Origin: Wenyingzhuangia fucanilytica | GTDB lineage: Bacteria; Bacteroidota; Bacteroidia; Flavobacteriales; Flavobacteriaceae | Direction of reading: 5' to 3' | Assembly (NCBI RefSeq): GCF_001697185.1 | Contig: NZ_CP014224.1 | Coordinates: 930,001-994,000, forward strand | DNA: 64,000 bases | Notes under the pieces: generated by a model | The model's input: only the letters and a program-made list of their open reading frames with translations | What the model was told of the DNA's origin: nothing | Databases searched by the model: none | Part shown: positions 46,957 to 55,508 of the stretch, piece after piece | Numbering within the stretch: position 1 is the first letter of the stretch | How the letters are laid out: the number at the start of each line of letters is the position of its first letter | Translations under genes and position numbers: made by a program

Positions 46957-46991
46957 TTTGTGCCGTAAGTAACTGCGTTTTCGTATTTTTG
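46957..46991 (+). promoter_or_regulatory. Promoter of the metallo-beta-lactamase-fold gene
   Basis: TTTG (46957-46960) and TATTTTTG (46984-46991) are 23 nt apart, within the Bacteroidota consensus range. The start codon follows 17 nt after the -7 element. Confidence 0.5.
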
Positions 46992-47008
46992 AGAGAAGAT
47001 TTTTATTC

Positions 47009-47770
47009 ATGAAAGTAACTTTTTTAGGCACAGGTACTTCTCAAGGTATTCCAATGTTATTATCTGATGAACCCGTAAACTTTTCAACAGATATAAAAGA
47101 TAAAAGAATGCGTTCTTCAATCCATATTCAATGGGAAAATGGAACTTGCTTAATAGATTGTGGCGCGGATTTTAGAGTACAAATTTTAAACAATAATATT
47201 AAAGATATTGATGGTATTTTGTTTACTCACGAGCATTCTGATCATATAGCAGGTTTAGATGATATTAGACCTTTTTGTTATAAAGCTGGATCAATGCCTG
47301 TTTATGGTATGCCTAGGGTTATAGATAGCTTAGCAAAAAGGTATGATTATATTTTTAGTACAGAAAACAGATATCCTGGAGCGGCATCAGTAATTCCTAA
47401 TATTGTTGACGAGAAATCTTTTCAATTTAAAAATAAAACGATTATTCCTATTGAGGTTGATCATGGGGGTTTACCAATTTTAGGGTATAGAATTGATGAT
47501 TTTGCGTACTTAACGGATGTAAAATCAATTAGTAATTATTCCTTAGAAAAATTAAAAGGAGTTAAAACAATTGTGTTAAGTGCATTAAGGATTGAAGCAC
47601 ACCCAACGCATATGAATTTAGAAGAAGCTTTAGAAATGGTTAAATTAATCAATCCAGAAAAAGCTTATTTTACACATATTAGTCATCGTTTAGGTTTTCA
47701 TAAAGAAGTTAGTAAATCATTACCTAAAAATGTTTTTTTAGCTTATGATGGTTTACAAATAGAAATGTAA
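47009..47770 (+). CDS. Metallo-beta-lactamase-fold hydrolase (PhnP-like)
   Basis: A 253-residue hydrolase with the zinc-binding motif LFTHEHSDHIAGLDD. The start MKVTFLGTGTSQGIP is typical of PhnP / phosphodiesterase-type metallo-beta-lactamase proteins, and LIDCGADFR and YLTDVKS supply further ligands. The end contains AYFTHISHRLG, the last histidine motif. Homologues cleave cyclic phosphodiesters; the natural substrate is unknown. Confidence 0.9.
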   Translation: MKVTFLGTGTSQGIPMLLSDEPVNFSTDIKDKRMRSSIHIQWENGTCLIDCGADFRVQILNNNIKDIDGILFTHEHSDHIAGLDDIRPFCYKAGSMPVYGMPRVIDSLAKRYDYIFSTENRYPGAASVIPNIVDEKSFQFKNKTIIPIEVDHGGLPILGYRIDDFAYLTDVKSISNYSLEKLKGVKTIVLSALRIEAHPTHMNLEEALEMVKLINPEKAYFTHISHRLGFHKEVSKSLPKNVFLAYDGLQIEM

Positions 47771-47812
47771 ATCTAATTATTTGTATTTTAGAGAGGTAAT
47801 TTTAATTTAATA

Positions 47813-47980
47813 ATGATGACAAATAAAATTTTACTTATTGTACTAGCTATTTTGTTACCTCCATTAGCAGTTTATTTAAAAAGAGGCGTAGACAAACATT
47901 TACTGATTAATATAGTTTTATGTTTTGTTTTTTATTTCCCAGGGATTATACATAGTTTATGGGTGGTTACACAAGACTAA
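47813..47980 (+). CDS. Small Pmp3/YqaE-like membrane protein
   Basis: A 55-residue protein missed by length-filtered gene finding. Two hydrophobic helices (about 5-22 and 31-46) flank a YLKRGVDKH turn. PPLAVYLKRGV followed by INIVLCFVFYFPGIIHSLWVV is the pattern of the Pmp3/UPF0057 family (PPxAVxxxxG and a second helix ending in PGxxHAxxVV). Members are stress-induced small membrane proteins. The ATG at 47813 (or the adjacent 47816) lies 42 nt after the previous stop, and a terminator follows 15 nt after its stop. Confidence 0.88.
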   Translation: MMTNKILLIVLAILLPPLAVYLKRGVDKHLLINIVLCFVFYFPGIIHSLWVVTQD

Positions 47981-47995
47981 ATATTTTATAAAAAC

Positions 47996-48025
47996 AAAAA
48001 CGCTCAACTTATGTTGAGCGTTTTT
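47996..48025. terminator. Bidirectional terminator between convergent genes
   Basis: AACGCTCAAC / GTTGAGCGTT forms a 10-bp stem with a TTAT loop, flanked by A and T runs. It serves the small membrane protein gene and the convergent hydrolase gene. Confidence 0.9.
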
Positions 48026-48032
48026 ATTTAGG

Positions 48033-48677
48033 TTATATACGTTTTAAAATCCAATCTTTAAATTCGTAAAAATTATTGGGATGAATTCCATGTCCTACAG
48101 GATATTCTTTATAAGTATTATCAACCCCAATAGAAGTTAAAAATTCTGGAGCTTTTCTAGCCCAGTCAATTGGGATTACCTGATCTACAGTTCCGTGAGA
48201 GATAAAATAATCTACCTTGTTTTTAATTGGTTTTTCTATTAAAAAATCGTGATTAAAATATCCGCTTAAAGCTACTACATGTTGTACTTTTTCTGGAAAA
48301 GTAAAAGAAAAAGCATAGCTTAAAATAGCTCCTTGACTAAACCCTGTTAAAAAGATATTGTTGGTGTCAACCTTATATTTTTCTATAATTTCATCTAAAA
48401 AAACATTCAATTTTTGAACAGAATCTTTTCCTTCATCAGGGTCAGAAAATTTGTTTTCATCAGCATCAAAACTAATACTGTACCATGCATAACCACCAAA
48501 AGGCAAAGCTATTGGGGCTTGCACACTTACTACTAAAGCTTGTTGTGGTAATTCGCTAGCAAAAGAAAATAAATCTTCTTTATTGCTTCCGTATCCGTGA
48601 ATAAGTAAAATTAAAGGTGTTTTGTCTGTTTTAATTTTAGGTTCTTGAACCAAGTATTCTAAAGATAAATCTGTCAT
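48033..48677 (-). CDS. Phospholipase/carboxylesterase-type alpha/beta hydrolase
   Basis: A 214-residue serine hydrolase. LLIHGYGSNKED forms the oxyanion region. The nucleophile elbow is LTGFSQGAILSYA with Ser in GFSQG, DQVIPIDWARK carries the acid, and the His of the triad is in YPVGHGIHPN. This matches the phospholipase/carboxylesterase (YpfH-like) family. It follows the dihydroorotase-like gene with no gap between start and stop, so they are co-transcribed. Physiological ester unknown. Confidence 0.9.
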   Translation of the reverse strand: MTDLSLEYLVQEPKIKTDKTPLILLIHGYGSNKEDLFSFASELPQQALVVSVQAPIALPFGGYAWYSISFDADENKFSDPDEGKDSVQKLNVFLDEIIEKYKVDTNNIFLTGFSQGAILSYAFSFTFPEKVQHVVALSGYFNHDFLIEKPIKNKVDYFISHGTVDQVIPIDWARKAPEFLTSIGVDNTYKEYPVGHGIHPNNFYEFKDWILKRI

Positions 48678-49934
48678 TTAAGCTAAAGTTAAGATTCCGT
48701 TATTGTAAGTACCATAAACTTTTCCTGTAGTTTTTTTACCTAAATACGCACTGTTTGTTGAGGTAGATAAAATATTGTTTAAGGTAAAAGTTCCTGTTCC
48801 TTTTGTGGTAAATAAGCTGATGTTGGCTTTTTCCCCTTCTTTAATAGTAGATGTTTTTAATCCAAAAATGGTTTGAGGAATAGTTGTTAACTTTTCAATA
48901 ATAAGTTCTAAACCTAATGTTTCTTGTAAACTCACAAATAAACTTTCTAAACCAATACTTCCGTCAATAGCATTGCTAAATTCAAGTTTTTTGTTTTCAA
49001 TATCTATAGGATCGTGATCCGAAGTAATAAAATCTATTGTTCCTTCTTTTAATCCTTCTATTAAAGCCTCTACATCACTTTGTGTTCTTAATGGTGGAGC
49101 AATTTTATAATTGGCATCAAAACTTTTTAGTTCTTCATCTGTAATGGTTAGGTGATCTGCACTTACACTACAAGTTATCTGTAAACCTTTTGATTTAGCT
49201 TCTTTAATCAGTGCCACAGATTTTGCAGTACTAATGGTTGGAATATGAAGTTTTCCACCCGTATATTCTAGTAAAAATAAATCTCTGCTTACTTGTAATT
49301 CTTCTGCCAAAGCAGGAATTCCTTTTAATCCTAAATGAGTGCTGCTAATTCCTTCGTTAACAATTCCTTCTCCAGAAATGTTGCAGTTATTAGGGTAACT
49401 CATCACTAATCCGCCAAAACTTTGTGTGTATTGTAAAGCAATTTTAACCAAGTTGGCATTTTTAATACCTTTTTTATAGTCATTAAAAGCAATAGCACCT
49501 GCTTGTTGCATATCGTACAATTCAGCAATTTCTTTTCCTTCGCTCTTTTTGGTTAAACTACCTATAGGATATATTGTTACTGGACTACCTGATGCTTTGG
49601 TTTTTAAATAATTTACCATGGATTTAGAATCCGTAAAAGGATAGCAGTTGGAGTTTAAACCAATTTGTGTAAATCCGCTTTTTGCAGCAACTTGTATTCC
49701 GTTTTCAATGGTTTCTCTGTCCTCGTATCCTGGCTCACCAAAACTTACACTAGCATCAAACCATCCGTTAGATATGGTTAAGTTTTCTAGATTGATTTCC
49801 TCGCAATTTTGGGGACAATTAATAGAGTTGTCTATTTTAGAAATAAGACCATTTTCTATTAAAACATCAACTGTTTTTTTATGATGCGTACTTTTAGGGT
49901 CAAAAACGGTAGCCGATTTTAATAATATATTCAT
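48678..49934 (-). CDS. Dihydroorotase-like amidohydrolase, metal site degenerate
   Basis: A 418-residue homologue of class I dihydroorotase, clearly alignable by GEPGYEDRETIENG, LEYTGGKLHIPTISTAKS, PPLRTQSDVEALIEGL and TSDHDPIDIENK. Most zinc-site residues are missing: the normal DxHxH of strand 1 reads DASVSF, the HVS of strand 6 reads TIS, and the first His of PHHL is Asp (ADHL). Only the Asp of TSDHDP is retained. It therefore resembles non-catalytic dihydroorotase homologues that associate with aspartate transcarbamoylase in some bacteria. A catalytic PyrC would be elsewhere. It starts its own unit after mtnN. Confidence 0.85.
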   Translation of the reverse strand: MNILLKSATVFDPKSTHHKKTVDVLIENGLISKIDNSINCPQNCEEINLENLTISNGWFDASVSFGEPGYEDRETIENGIQVAAKSGFTQIGLNSNCYPFTDSKSMVNYLKTKASGSPVTIYPIGSLTKKSEGKEIAELYDMQQAGAIAFNDYKKGIKNANLVKIALQYTQSFGGLVMSYPNNCNISGEGIVNEGISSTHLGLKGIPALAEELQVSRDLFLLEYTGGKLHIPTISTAKSVALIKEAKSKGLQITCSVSADHLTITDEELKSFDANYKIAPPLRTQSDVEALIEGLKEGTIDFITSDHDPIDIENKKLEFSNAIDGSIGLESLFVSLQETLGLELIIEKLTTIPQTIFGLKTSTIKEGEKANISLFTTKGTGTFTLNNILSTSTNSAYLGKKTTGKVYGTYNNGILTLA

Positions 49935-50095
49935 GCTGTTTGCTTAATCAAAAAATTGGATAATAAGAATTGAATTGCCCTAGAAATAGGGAAATAAACA
50001 AAATTGCTCTGTGGAGCTGACTGGTGTTTCGCGTAAAGATGTTTAGCGTTATTCGTCATTGTATCAAGGATTGGTCAAAGATACAGAAACTATGC

Positions 50096-50830
50096 TTAAC
50101 TGCAATAATTTTCTAGAATCCCTTTTGCATACTTACTAGCAACTAATTTTGTAAAAGCAGGAAAATCTATATGTGCACTGTGGTCTGCTTTGTCTGATAT
50201 AATTCTAATAATAGAAAAGGGGATTTTATATTCCTCACAAACTTGAGCTACTGCAGCTCCTTCCATTTCTACGCATTGTAGGTTAGGAATATCGTTTTGC
50301 AATTGTTTTAGTTTGATGTCACTATTAATAAACTCATCACCACTAGCAATTAACCCTTTAATTACTTTAGGTTTGTCTATATTAAATTGTTGAGCTTCTT
50401 TAGGAGATATATAATCGTAATATTGCTGGTTAAACTCTTGAACACAATCCAAAAGTTTATCATCATCTGTTGTTTTAATCGTCGATTTTCCTAATAATGG
50501 AATTTCAAATTTTGGAAATAGAGGAGAGGCATCCATATCGTGCTGAATTAAAGATGTACCATATACTATATCTCCTATATTTAGTTGTGGGTTGATGGCT
50601 CCAGCTACACCAGAAAAAATAATTTGTGAAACATGGAACCTACTGATTAATTCTGTAGTGGTTATGGCTGCAGCAACTTTACCCCATTTAGAAAAAACAA
50701 TCACTACTTTTTGGTTGGTGATATTTCCTGTGTAGTATGTTCTGTTTCCTAAATTTATTGTTTTTTTATCTTGTAATATTTCTAAAAGCTCAGCAAGCTC
50801 ATCGTGCATGGCACTGATAATTCCAATCAT
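50096..50830 (-). CDS. mtnN: 5'-methylthioadenosine/S-adenosylhomocysteine nucleosidase
   Basis: A 244-residue nucleosidase that removes adenine from MTA and SAH. The start MIGIISAMHDELAELLE contains the conserved active-site Glu, IIFSGVAGAINPQLNIGDIV is the substrate loop, CVEMEGAAVAQVCEEY carries the conserved Glu-Met-Glu, and IIRIISDKADHSAHIDF carries the catalytic Asp. It begins 3 nt after the LolD-type ATPase stop, forming a two-gene unit. Confidence 0.95.
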   Translation of the reverse strand: MIGIISAMHDELAELLEILQDKKTINLGNRTYYTGNITNQKVVIVFSKWGKVAAAITTTELISRFHVSQIIFSGVAGAINPQLNIGDIVYGTSLIQHDMDASPLFPKFEIPLLGKSTIKTTDDDKLLDCVQEFNQQYYDYISPKEAQQFNIDKPKVIKGLIASGDEFINSDIKLKQLQNDIPNLQCVEMEGAAVAQVCEEYKIPFSIIRIISDKADHSAHIDFPAFTKLVASKYAKGILENYCS

Positions 50831-50833
50831 TTT

Positions 50834-51499
50834 TTATTCGTTTAAGAGATATCCATCTCTCATGGTTAATTTTCTATCAGCCATATTGGCTAATTTTTCG
50901 TTGTGAGTAACAATCACAAAAGTTTGGTTAAACTTATCTCTTAGTTCAAAAAACAAATCGTGTAAATTGGCAGCACTTTCAGTATCTAAATTACCACTTG
51001 GTTCATCAGCAAAAACAATAGCCGGCTGATTGATTAAGGCTCTAGCAACTGCTACACGTTGTTGTTCTCCTCCAGAAAGTTGACTTGGTTTTCGTTCTGC
51101 TTTGTCTTTAATTCCCAAAAAATCTAGCAATTCTATAGCTCGTTGTTTGGTAGCTTCTGTTTTTTTATTTCCAATATAAGCGGGAATACAAACATTTTCT
51201 ATTGCAGTAAATTCAGGTAGTAACTGATGAAATTGAAAAACAAATCCTATATGTTCATTTCTAAATTCAGAAATCTTTTTATCATTTAATTCAATTGGAG
51301 AAATATTATTAATACTTAAAGAGCTATCTTTAATATCATCAGGTTTATCTAGCGTACTTAAAATTTGCAAGAGAGTTGTTTTACCAGCACCCGATGGTCC
51401 TACTATAGCAACTACTTCGCCTTTTTTAATATGTAAATCTATTCCTTTAAGAACAAGATTGTTGTTAAATGTTTTCTGAATGTTTTTTGCAATTATCAT
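50834..51499 (-). CDS. LolD-type ABC transporter ATPase
   Basis: A 221-residue ABC ATPase. Walker [14 protein letters not shown]-loop [10 protein letters not shown], signature [15 protein letters not shown], Walker [12 protein letters not shown], and the H-loop VTHNEKLA are all intact. The PEFTAIENV loop after the Q-loop matches LolD lipoprotein-release ATPases. The membrane partners are not in the window. The promoter region (51500-51660) is shared with the divergent sucC. Confidence 0.92.
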   Translation of the reverse strand: MIIAKNIQKTFNNNLVLKGIDLHIKKGEVVAIVGPSGAGKTTLLQILSTLDKPDDIKDSSLSINNISPIELNDKKISEFRNEHIGFVFQFHQLLPEFTAIENVCIPAYIGNKKTEATKQRAIELLDFLGIKDKAERKPSQLSGGEQQRVAVARALINQPAIVFADEPSGNLDTESAANLHDLFFELRDKFNQTFVIVTHNEKLANMADRKLTMRDGYLLNE

Positions 51500-51620
51500 A
51501 ATACGTAGAAAGTAACCGAACGAAAGTACTAAAAAAGTTACGATTCTGGCTTTTTTGTTAAATACTTATTTTTTAGCGAAAAATGTTATGTGAATGAAGT
51601 AGTTAGTAAAAGGTTATTTA

Positions 51621-51628
51621 TATTTTTG
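51621..51628 (+). promoter_or_regulatory. -7 element of the first sucC
   Basis: TATTTTTG matches TAnnTTTG and sits 33 nt upstream of the start codon; there is no clear -33 TTTG. Confidence 0.4.
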
Positions 51629-51660
51629 ACTTATTACACATAATTTTAAGAGAGAGTTTT

Positions 51661-52860
51661 ATGAATTTACACGAATTTCAAGGAAAGGAAATTTTAAAGA
51701 GTTTTGGAGTAAAAGTGCCTATGGAGCTTGTTGCAACAACTCCAGAAGAAGCATTAGAAGCTGCAAACAAGATTCATGCAGAAAAAGGATGTACAGTTTT
51801 TGCTGTAAAAGCACAAATACACGCAGGTGGACGTGGTAAAGGAGGTGGTGTAAAAATCGCTAAATCTATCGAAGAAGTTAAAATGTATGCTGAGCAAATC
51901 ATCGGTATGATGTTAGTTACCCCTCAAACTTCTGCTGAAGGAAAAGAAGTACACCAAGTATTAATTTCTGAGAATGTTTATTACGATGGACCTTCTAAAC
52001 CAGAAGAATACTATATGTCTGTACTATTAAACAGAGCTACAGGTAAAAATATGATTATGTATTCTCCAGAAGGAGGTATGGATATTGAAGAAGTTGCAGA
52101 AAAAACTCCTGAGTTAATTTTTACAGAAGAGATTGATCCTGCAACAGGATTATTACCATTCCAAGCACGTAAAATTGCTTTTAATTTAGGATTATCTGGA
52201 GCTGCATTTAAAGACATGACTAAGTTTGCTACTGCATTGTACAAAGCTTACGAAGGTTCTGATTCTTCTTTATTTGAAATTAACCCGGTATTTAAAACTG
52301 CTGATGATCAAATTTTAGCGGTTGATGCAAAAGTTTCTTTAGACGAAAATGCATTATACCGTCATAAAGATTATTTAGAATATAGAGATGTTCGTGAAGA
52401 ACACCCAATTGAAGTTGAAGCAAAAGCTGCTGGATTAAACTATGTTGCTTTAGACGGAAACGTAGGATGTATGGTAAACGGAGCTGGATTGGCAATGGGA
52501 ACTATGGATTTAATTAAGCAAGCAGGTGGTGACCCAGCAAACTTTTTAGATGTTGGAGGTACTGCAGATGCAAAAAGAGTTGAAACTGCTTTTAGAATTA
52601 TCTTAAAAGATCCTAATGTAAAAGCAATTTTGGTAAATATTTTTGGAGGTATTGTTCGTTGTGACCGTGTAGCACAAGGTGTTGTAGATGCTTATAACAA
52701 TATGAAAAATGCGATTAATGTGCCAATTATTGTAAGATTACAAGGAACTAACGCAGTAGAAGCAAAAGCATTAATTGATGCTCAAGAAGGATTAAATGTA
52801 ATTTCAGCAGTTGAGTTCCAAGAAGCTGCAGAAAAAGTACAAGAAGTATTGGTGGCTTAG
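51661..52860 (+). CDS. sucC: Succinate-CoA ligase (ADP-forming) beta subunit, first copy
   Basis: A 399-residue succinyl-CoA synthetase beta subunit of the TCA cycle. The ATP-grasp region begins MNLHEFQGKEILKSFGV, with AQIHAGGRGKGGGV as the nucleotide-binding loop, FEINPVFKT and DAKVSLDENALYR as metal-binding segments. The flavodoxin-like C-terminal half holds GLNYVALDGNVGCMVNGAG and NIFGGIVRCDRVAQG. The alpha subunit gene sucD is not adjacent. A second copy lies 198 nt downstream. A terminator follows this copy, so the two are separate transcription units. Confidence 0.96.
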   Translation: MNLHEFQGKEILKSFGVKVPMELVATTPEEALEAANKIHAEKGCTVFAVKAQIHAGGRGKGGGVKIAKSIEEVKMYAEQIIGMMLVTPQTSAEGKEVHQVLISENVYYDGPSKPEEYYMSVLLNRATGKNMIMYSPEGGMDIEEVAEKTPELIFTEEIDPATGLLPFQARKIAFNLGLSGAAFKDMTKFATALYKAYEGSDSSLFEINPVFKTADDQILAVDAKVSLDENALYRHKDYLEYRDVREEHPIEVEAKAAGLNYVALDGNVGCMVNGAGLAMGTMDLIKQAGGDPANFLDVGGTADAKRVETAFRIILKDPNVKAILVNIFGGIVRCDRVAQGVVDAYNNMKNAINVPIIVRLQGTNAVEAKALIDAQEGLNVISAVEFQEAAEKVQEVLVA

Positions 52861-52884
52861 TTCTCAATATTTTATAAAATAAAA

Positions 52885-52918
52885 AATCCTGCTTTCATGT
52901 ATTTGAAAGCAGGATTTT
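52885..52918 (+). terminator. Terminator after the first sucC
   Basis: ATCCTGCTTTCA / TGAAAGCAGGAT is a 12-bp stem with a 6-nt loop and a long T run. It isolates the two sucC copies transcriptionally. Confidence 0.9.
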
Positions 52919-53058
52919 TTTTGTAGTAAATACAGTGTTTTTATGAGTAGAAAACGTTTTAGAAAAATTTAGATAAAAATTATAAATATTTAGTGAAAAA
53001 TATATATCGATATCATTACTTTTACGGCGATTATAAAAACAAATATTAAAAAACAATA

Positions 53059-54255
53059 ATGAACTTACACGAATATCAAGGAAAAGAGATTTTAAGTAGT
53101 TTTGGAGTTGGAATTCAAAGAGGAATTGTAGCTCAAACTCCTGAAGAAGCTGTTGAAGCGGCTAAACAATTAACCGAACAAACAGGAACTAGCTGGTACG
53201 TTGTAAAAGCCCAAGTTCACGCAGGTGGTCGTGGTAAAGGTGGTGGAGTTAAGTTGGCTAAAAACTTAGAAGAAGTAAAAACAATTTCTGATGATATTAT
53301 TGGAATGATGTTGGTTACACCTCAAACTTCTGCTGAAGGGAAATTGGTGAGCCAAGTTTTAATTGCAGAAGATGTTTATTACCCAGGTGAAAGTGAAACT
53401 GAAGAGTTTTATGTTTCTGTATTATTAAACAGAGCTACAGGTAAAAACATGGTAATGTATTCTCCTGAAGGAGGTATGGATATTGAAGAGGTTGCAGAAA
53501 AAACTCCTGAGTTAATATTTACCGAAGAAATTGATCCAGGTACAGGATTGTTACCTTTCCAAGCTCGTAAAATTGCTTTTAATTTAGGATTGTCTGGAAA
53601 TGCTTTTAAAGAAATGACAAAATTTGTAATGTCTTTATACAAAGCTTACGAAAAGTCAGATTCTGCAATGTTTGAAATCAACCCAGTATTAAAAACTTCT
53701 GACAATAAAATTATAGCAGTTGATGCAAAAGTTTCTTTAGATGAAAATGCATTATACCGTCATCAAGATTATTTAGCGTATAGAGATATTCGTGAAGAGC
53801 ACCCAATTGAAGTTGAAGCAAAAGCTGCTGGATTAAACTATGTTGCTTTAGACGGAAACGTAGGATGTATGGTAAACGGAGCTGGATTGGCAATGGGAAC
53901 TATGGATTTAATTAAACAAGCAGGTGGAGAACCAGCTAACTTCTTAGATGTTGGAGGTACTGCAGATGCAAAAAGAGTTGAAATTGCTTTTAGAATTATT
54001 TTAAAAGATCCTAATGTTAAGGCAATTTTGGTAAATATTTTTGGAGGTATTGTTCGTTGTGATCGTGTAGCACAAGGAGTGGTAGATGCTTACAAAAACA
54101 TGAAAAATGCGATTAATGTGCCAATTATTGTAAGGTTACAAGGAACTAACGCAGTAGAAGCAAAAGCATTAATTGATGCTCAAGAAGGATTAAATGTAAT
54201 TTCAGCAGTTGAGTTCCAAGAAGCTGCAGAAAAAGTACAAGAAGTATTGTCTTAA
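53059..54255 (+). CDS. sucC: Succinate-CoA ligase beta subunit, second copy
   Basis: A 398-residue paralogue of the preceding gene. All catalytic segments are kept (AQVHAGGRGKGGG, FEINPVLKT, DAKVSLDENALYRH, NIFGGIVRCDRVAQG), so it looks functional. The first 60 residues differ strongly (GIQRGIVAQTPEEAVEAAKQ), the middle less, and the final 150 residues are almost identical even at silent codon positions. Its own promoter region lies at 52925-53058 (a weak TACTTTTA at about 53017), and a terminator follows. It may be expressed under different conditions or be redundant. Confidence 0.94.
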   Translation: MNLHEYQGKEILSSFGVGIQRGIVAQTPEEAVEAAKQLTEQTGTSWYVVKAQVHAGGRGKGGGVKLAKNLEEVKTISDDIIGMMLVTPQTSAEGKLVSQVLIAEDVYYPGESETEEFYVSVLLNRATGKNMVMYSPEGGMDIEEVAEKTPELIFTEEIDPGTGLLPFQARKIAFNLGLSGNAFKEMTKFVMSLYKAYEKSDSAMFEINPVLKTSDNKIIAVDAKVSLDENALYRHQDYLAYRDIREEHPIEVEAKAAGLNYVALDGNVGCMVNGAGLAMGTMDLIKQAGGEPANFLDVGGTADAKRVEIAFRIILKDPNVKAILVNIFGGIVRCDRVAQGVVDAYKNMKNAINVPIIVRLQGTNAVEAKALIDAQEGLNVISAVEFQEAAEKVQEVLS

Positions 54256-54278
54256 TTAAAAGACCATATTTATATTCT

Positions 54279-54312
54279 AAAAAAAAGGCTCTGTAATTAC
54301 AGAGCCTTTTTT
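54279..54312. terminator. Bidirectional terminator after the second sucC
   Basis: GGCTCTGTAATTACAGAGCC is a perfect palindrome (8-bp stem, AATT loop) flanked by A and T runs, between convergent genes. Confidence 0.92.
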
Positions 54313-54317
54313 ATTGG

Positions 54318-54959
54318 TTATTTGTTTAAGACTTCTAATATCACTTCTGGATCTAACCTAGTTGTGTAATCTTCTGGAGTGTAAGCATACAATATAACTC
54401 CATTGGTGTCTACAACAAAAGTTGCTGGTATAGGTAACTCATAGTCAGTATTACCGTTGTGTTTTTCTATATTAAGATTAAAGTTGTTATAGATTGTTTT
54501 AATTTCATCAGATAACTCAAAAGCTAAATTTAATTCCTTTGCATAGCTATTGTCAAAGTCTGTTAAAATATCAAATTCTATATTATTTTTTTCAGAGGTA
54601 GTTAGGGAATTATCTGGTGTTTCTGGAGTAATTGCAACCAAGCTAGTATTAAGCTCTTTTAGTTGAGGCAAAATATTATTCAATGCTTGTAGCTCTAAGT
54701 TACAATAAGGGCACCATCCTCCTCTGTAAAAAGAAATAACGGCTTTTCCTTTTGACAGAATATTAGATAAACTTATTGTTTCTTTTTGGCTATTAGGTAA
54801 ACTGAAATTAAGAAGTGTATCTCCTTTTTTGGGAGCTTTTGCAGATATGTGATTATCGACTAAATCTTGAGTAGCTTTAGTCATTTGTGCATAAATTTCT
54901 TTAGGAATTTTTGCGGCACCTTCTTGCTTTTTTTGTAATAACTGTTCTGTTAAACTCAT
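54318..54959 (-). CDS. Peroxiredoxin-like (AhpC/TSA) protein
   Basis: A 213-residue thioredoxin-fold protein with an N-terminal helical lead (about 1-45) and an AhpC/TSA domain. FYRGGWCPYCNLELQALN contains Cys residues in a CPYC arrangement rather than the VCT of classical 2-Cys peroxiredoxins, as in the peroxiredoxin-like family. LPIPATFVVDTNGVILY supplies the cis-Pro. Likely a cytoplasmic thiol peroxidase or reductase. Confidence 0.88.
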   Translation of the reverse strand: MSLTEQLLQKKQEGAAKIPKEIYAQMTKATQDLVDNHISAKAPKKGDTLLNFSLPNSQKETISLSNILSKGKAVISFYRGGWCPYCNLELQALNNILPQLKELNTSLVAITPETPDNSLTTSEKNNIEFDILTDFDNSYAKELNLAFELSDEIKTIYNNFNLNIEKHNGNTDYELPIPATFVVDTNGVILYAYTPEDYTTRLDPEVILEVLNK

Positions 54960-55048
54960 GTTTTTATTTTATAGGTTTTGTTCTATATAAAGTCGTTAAA
55001 ACATTAATACCTATCTAAACACTTGTTTATAAAAGTTGATTTATAAGT

Positions 55049-55084
55049 AAAAAAAAGCTCAGTTTAAAACAAACTGAGCTTTTT
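55049..55084 (-). terminator. Terminator after the DUF3276 gene
   Basis: AAGCTCAGTTT / AAACTGAGCTT forms an 11-bp stem with a 5-nt loop, only 2 nt past the stop codon, with flanking A/T runs. Confidence 0.85.
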
Positions 55085-55086
55085 GA

Positions 55087-55452
55087 TTAAATGTCGTCAA
55101 AATTAACTTCTGTAAATTCTGCAGTAGCCATATTTTCTTCATCTTCTGCGTCATTCTCCTTTTTAAAGTCTCTTTGGTGTCTTTCGCTAATTACTTCTTC
55201 ACCTTTTTCGTTAATGATATAGTCAGTAGCTTGTTTTAATTGTTCCTGAAATTCAACAAAATCTTCTTTATATAAGTAGATTTTATGCTTTTGGTAATGA
55301 AAAGTTCCATCATCATGTGTAAATTTTTTACTCTCAGTAACCGTTAAGTAATAGTCTCCTGCTTTGGTAGCTCTTACATCAAAAAAATAGGTTCTTCTTC
55401 CTGCCCTTAAAATTTGAGAAAAAATTTCTTCTTGCCCGTCTCTTTCTTTCAT
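55087..55452 (-). CDS. PUR-alpha/DUF3276 family protein
   Basis: A 121-residue protein with the Bacteroidota PUR-like DUF3276 pattern: QEEIFSQILRAGRRTYFFDV, then KAGDYYLTVTESKKF, and a region with YQKHKIYLYKEDFVEFQEQL. The last 30 residues are acidic. The PUR fold binds single-stranded nucleic acid; the target in bacteria is unknown. It sits 56 nt downstream of the ABC exporter gene on the same strand. Confidence 0.9.
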   Translation of the reverse strand: MKERDGQEEIFSQILRAGRRTYFFDVRATKAGDYYLTVTESKKFTHDDGTFHYQKHKIYLYKEDFVEFQEQLKQATDYIINEKGEEVISERHQRDFKKENDAEDEENMATAEFTEVNFDDI

Positions 55453-55508
55453 TTTTAGCTAATTATTGTTATCTACTCAAATATATAAAAATAATTATTT
55501 AGAGCACA

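Noticed and set aside
51661-54255. Assembly artefact explaining the two sucC copies
   Set aside because: The 5' parts, promoters, intergenic sequences and terminators differ clearly, so this is a real duplication with later homogenisation.
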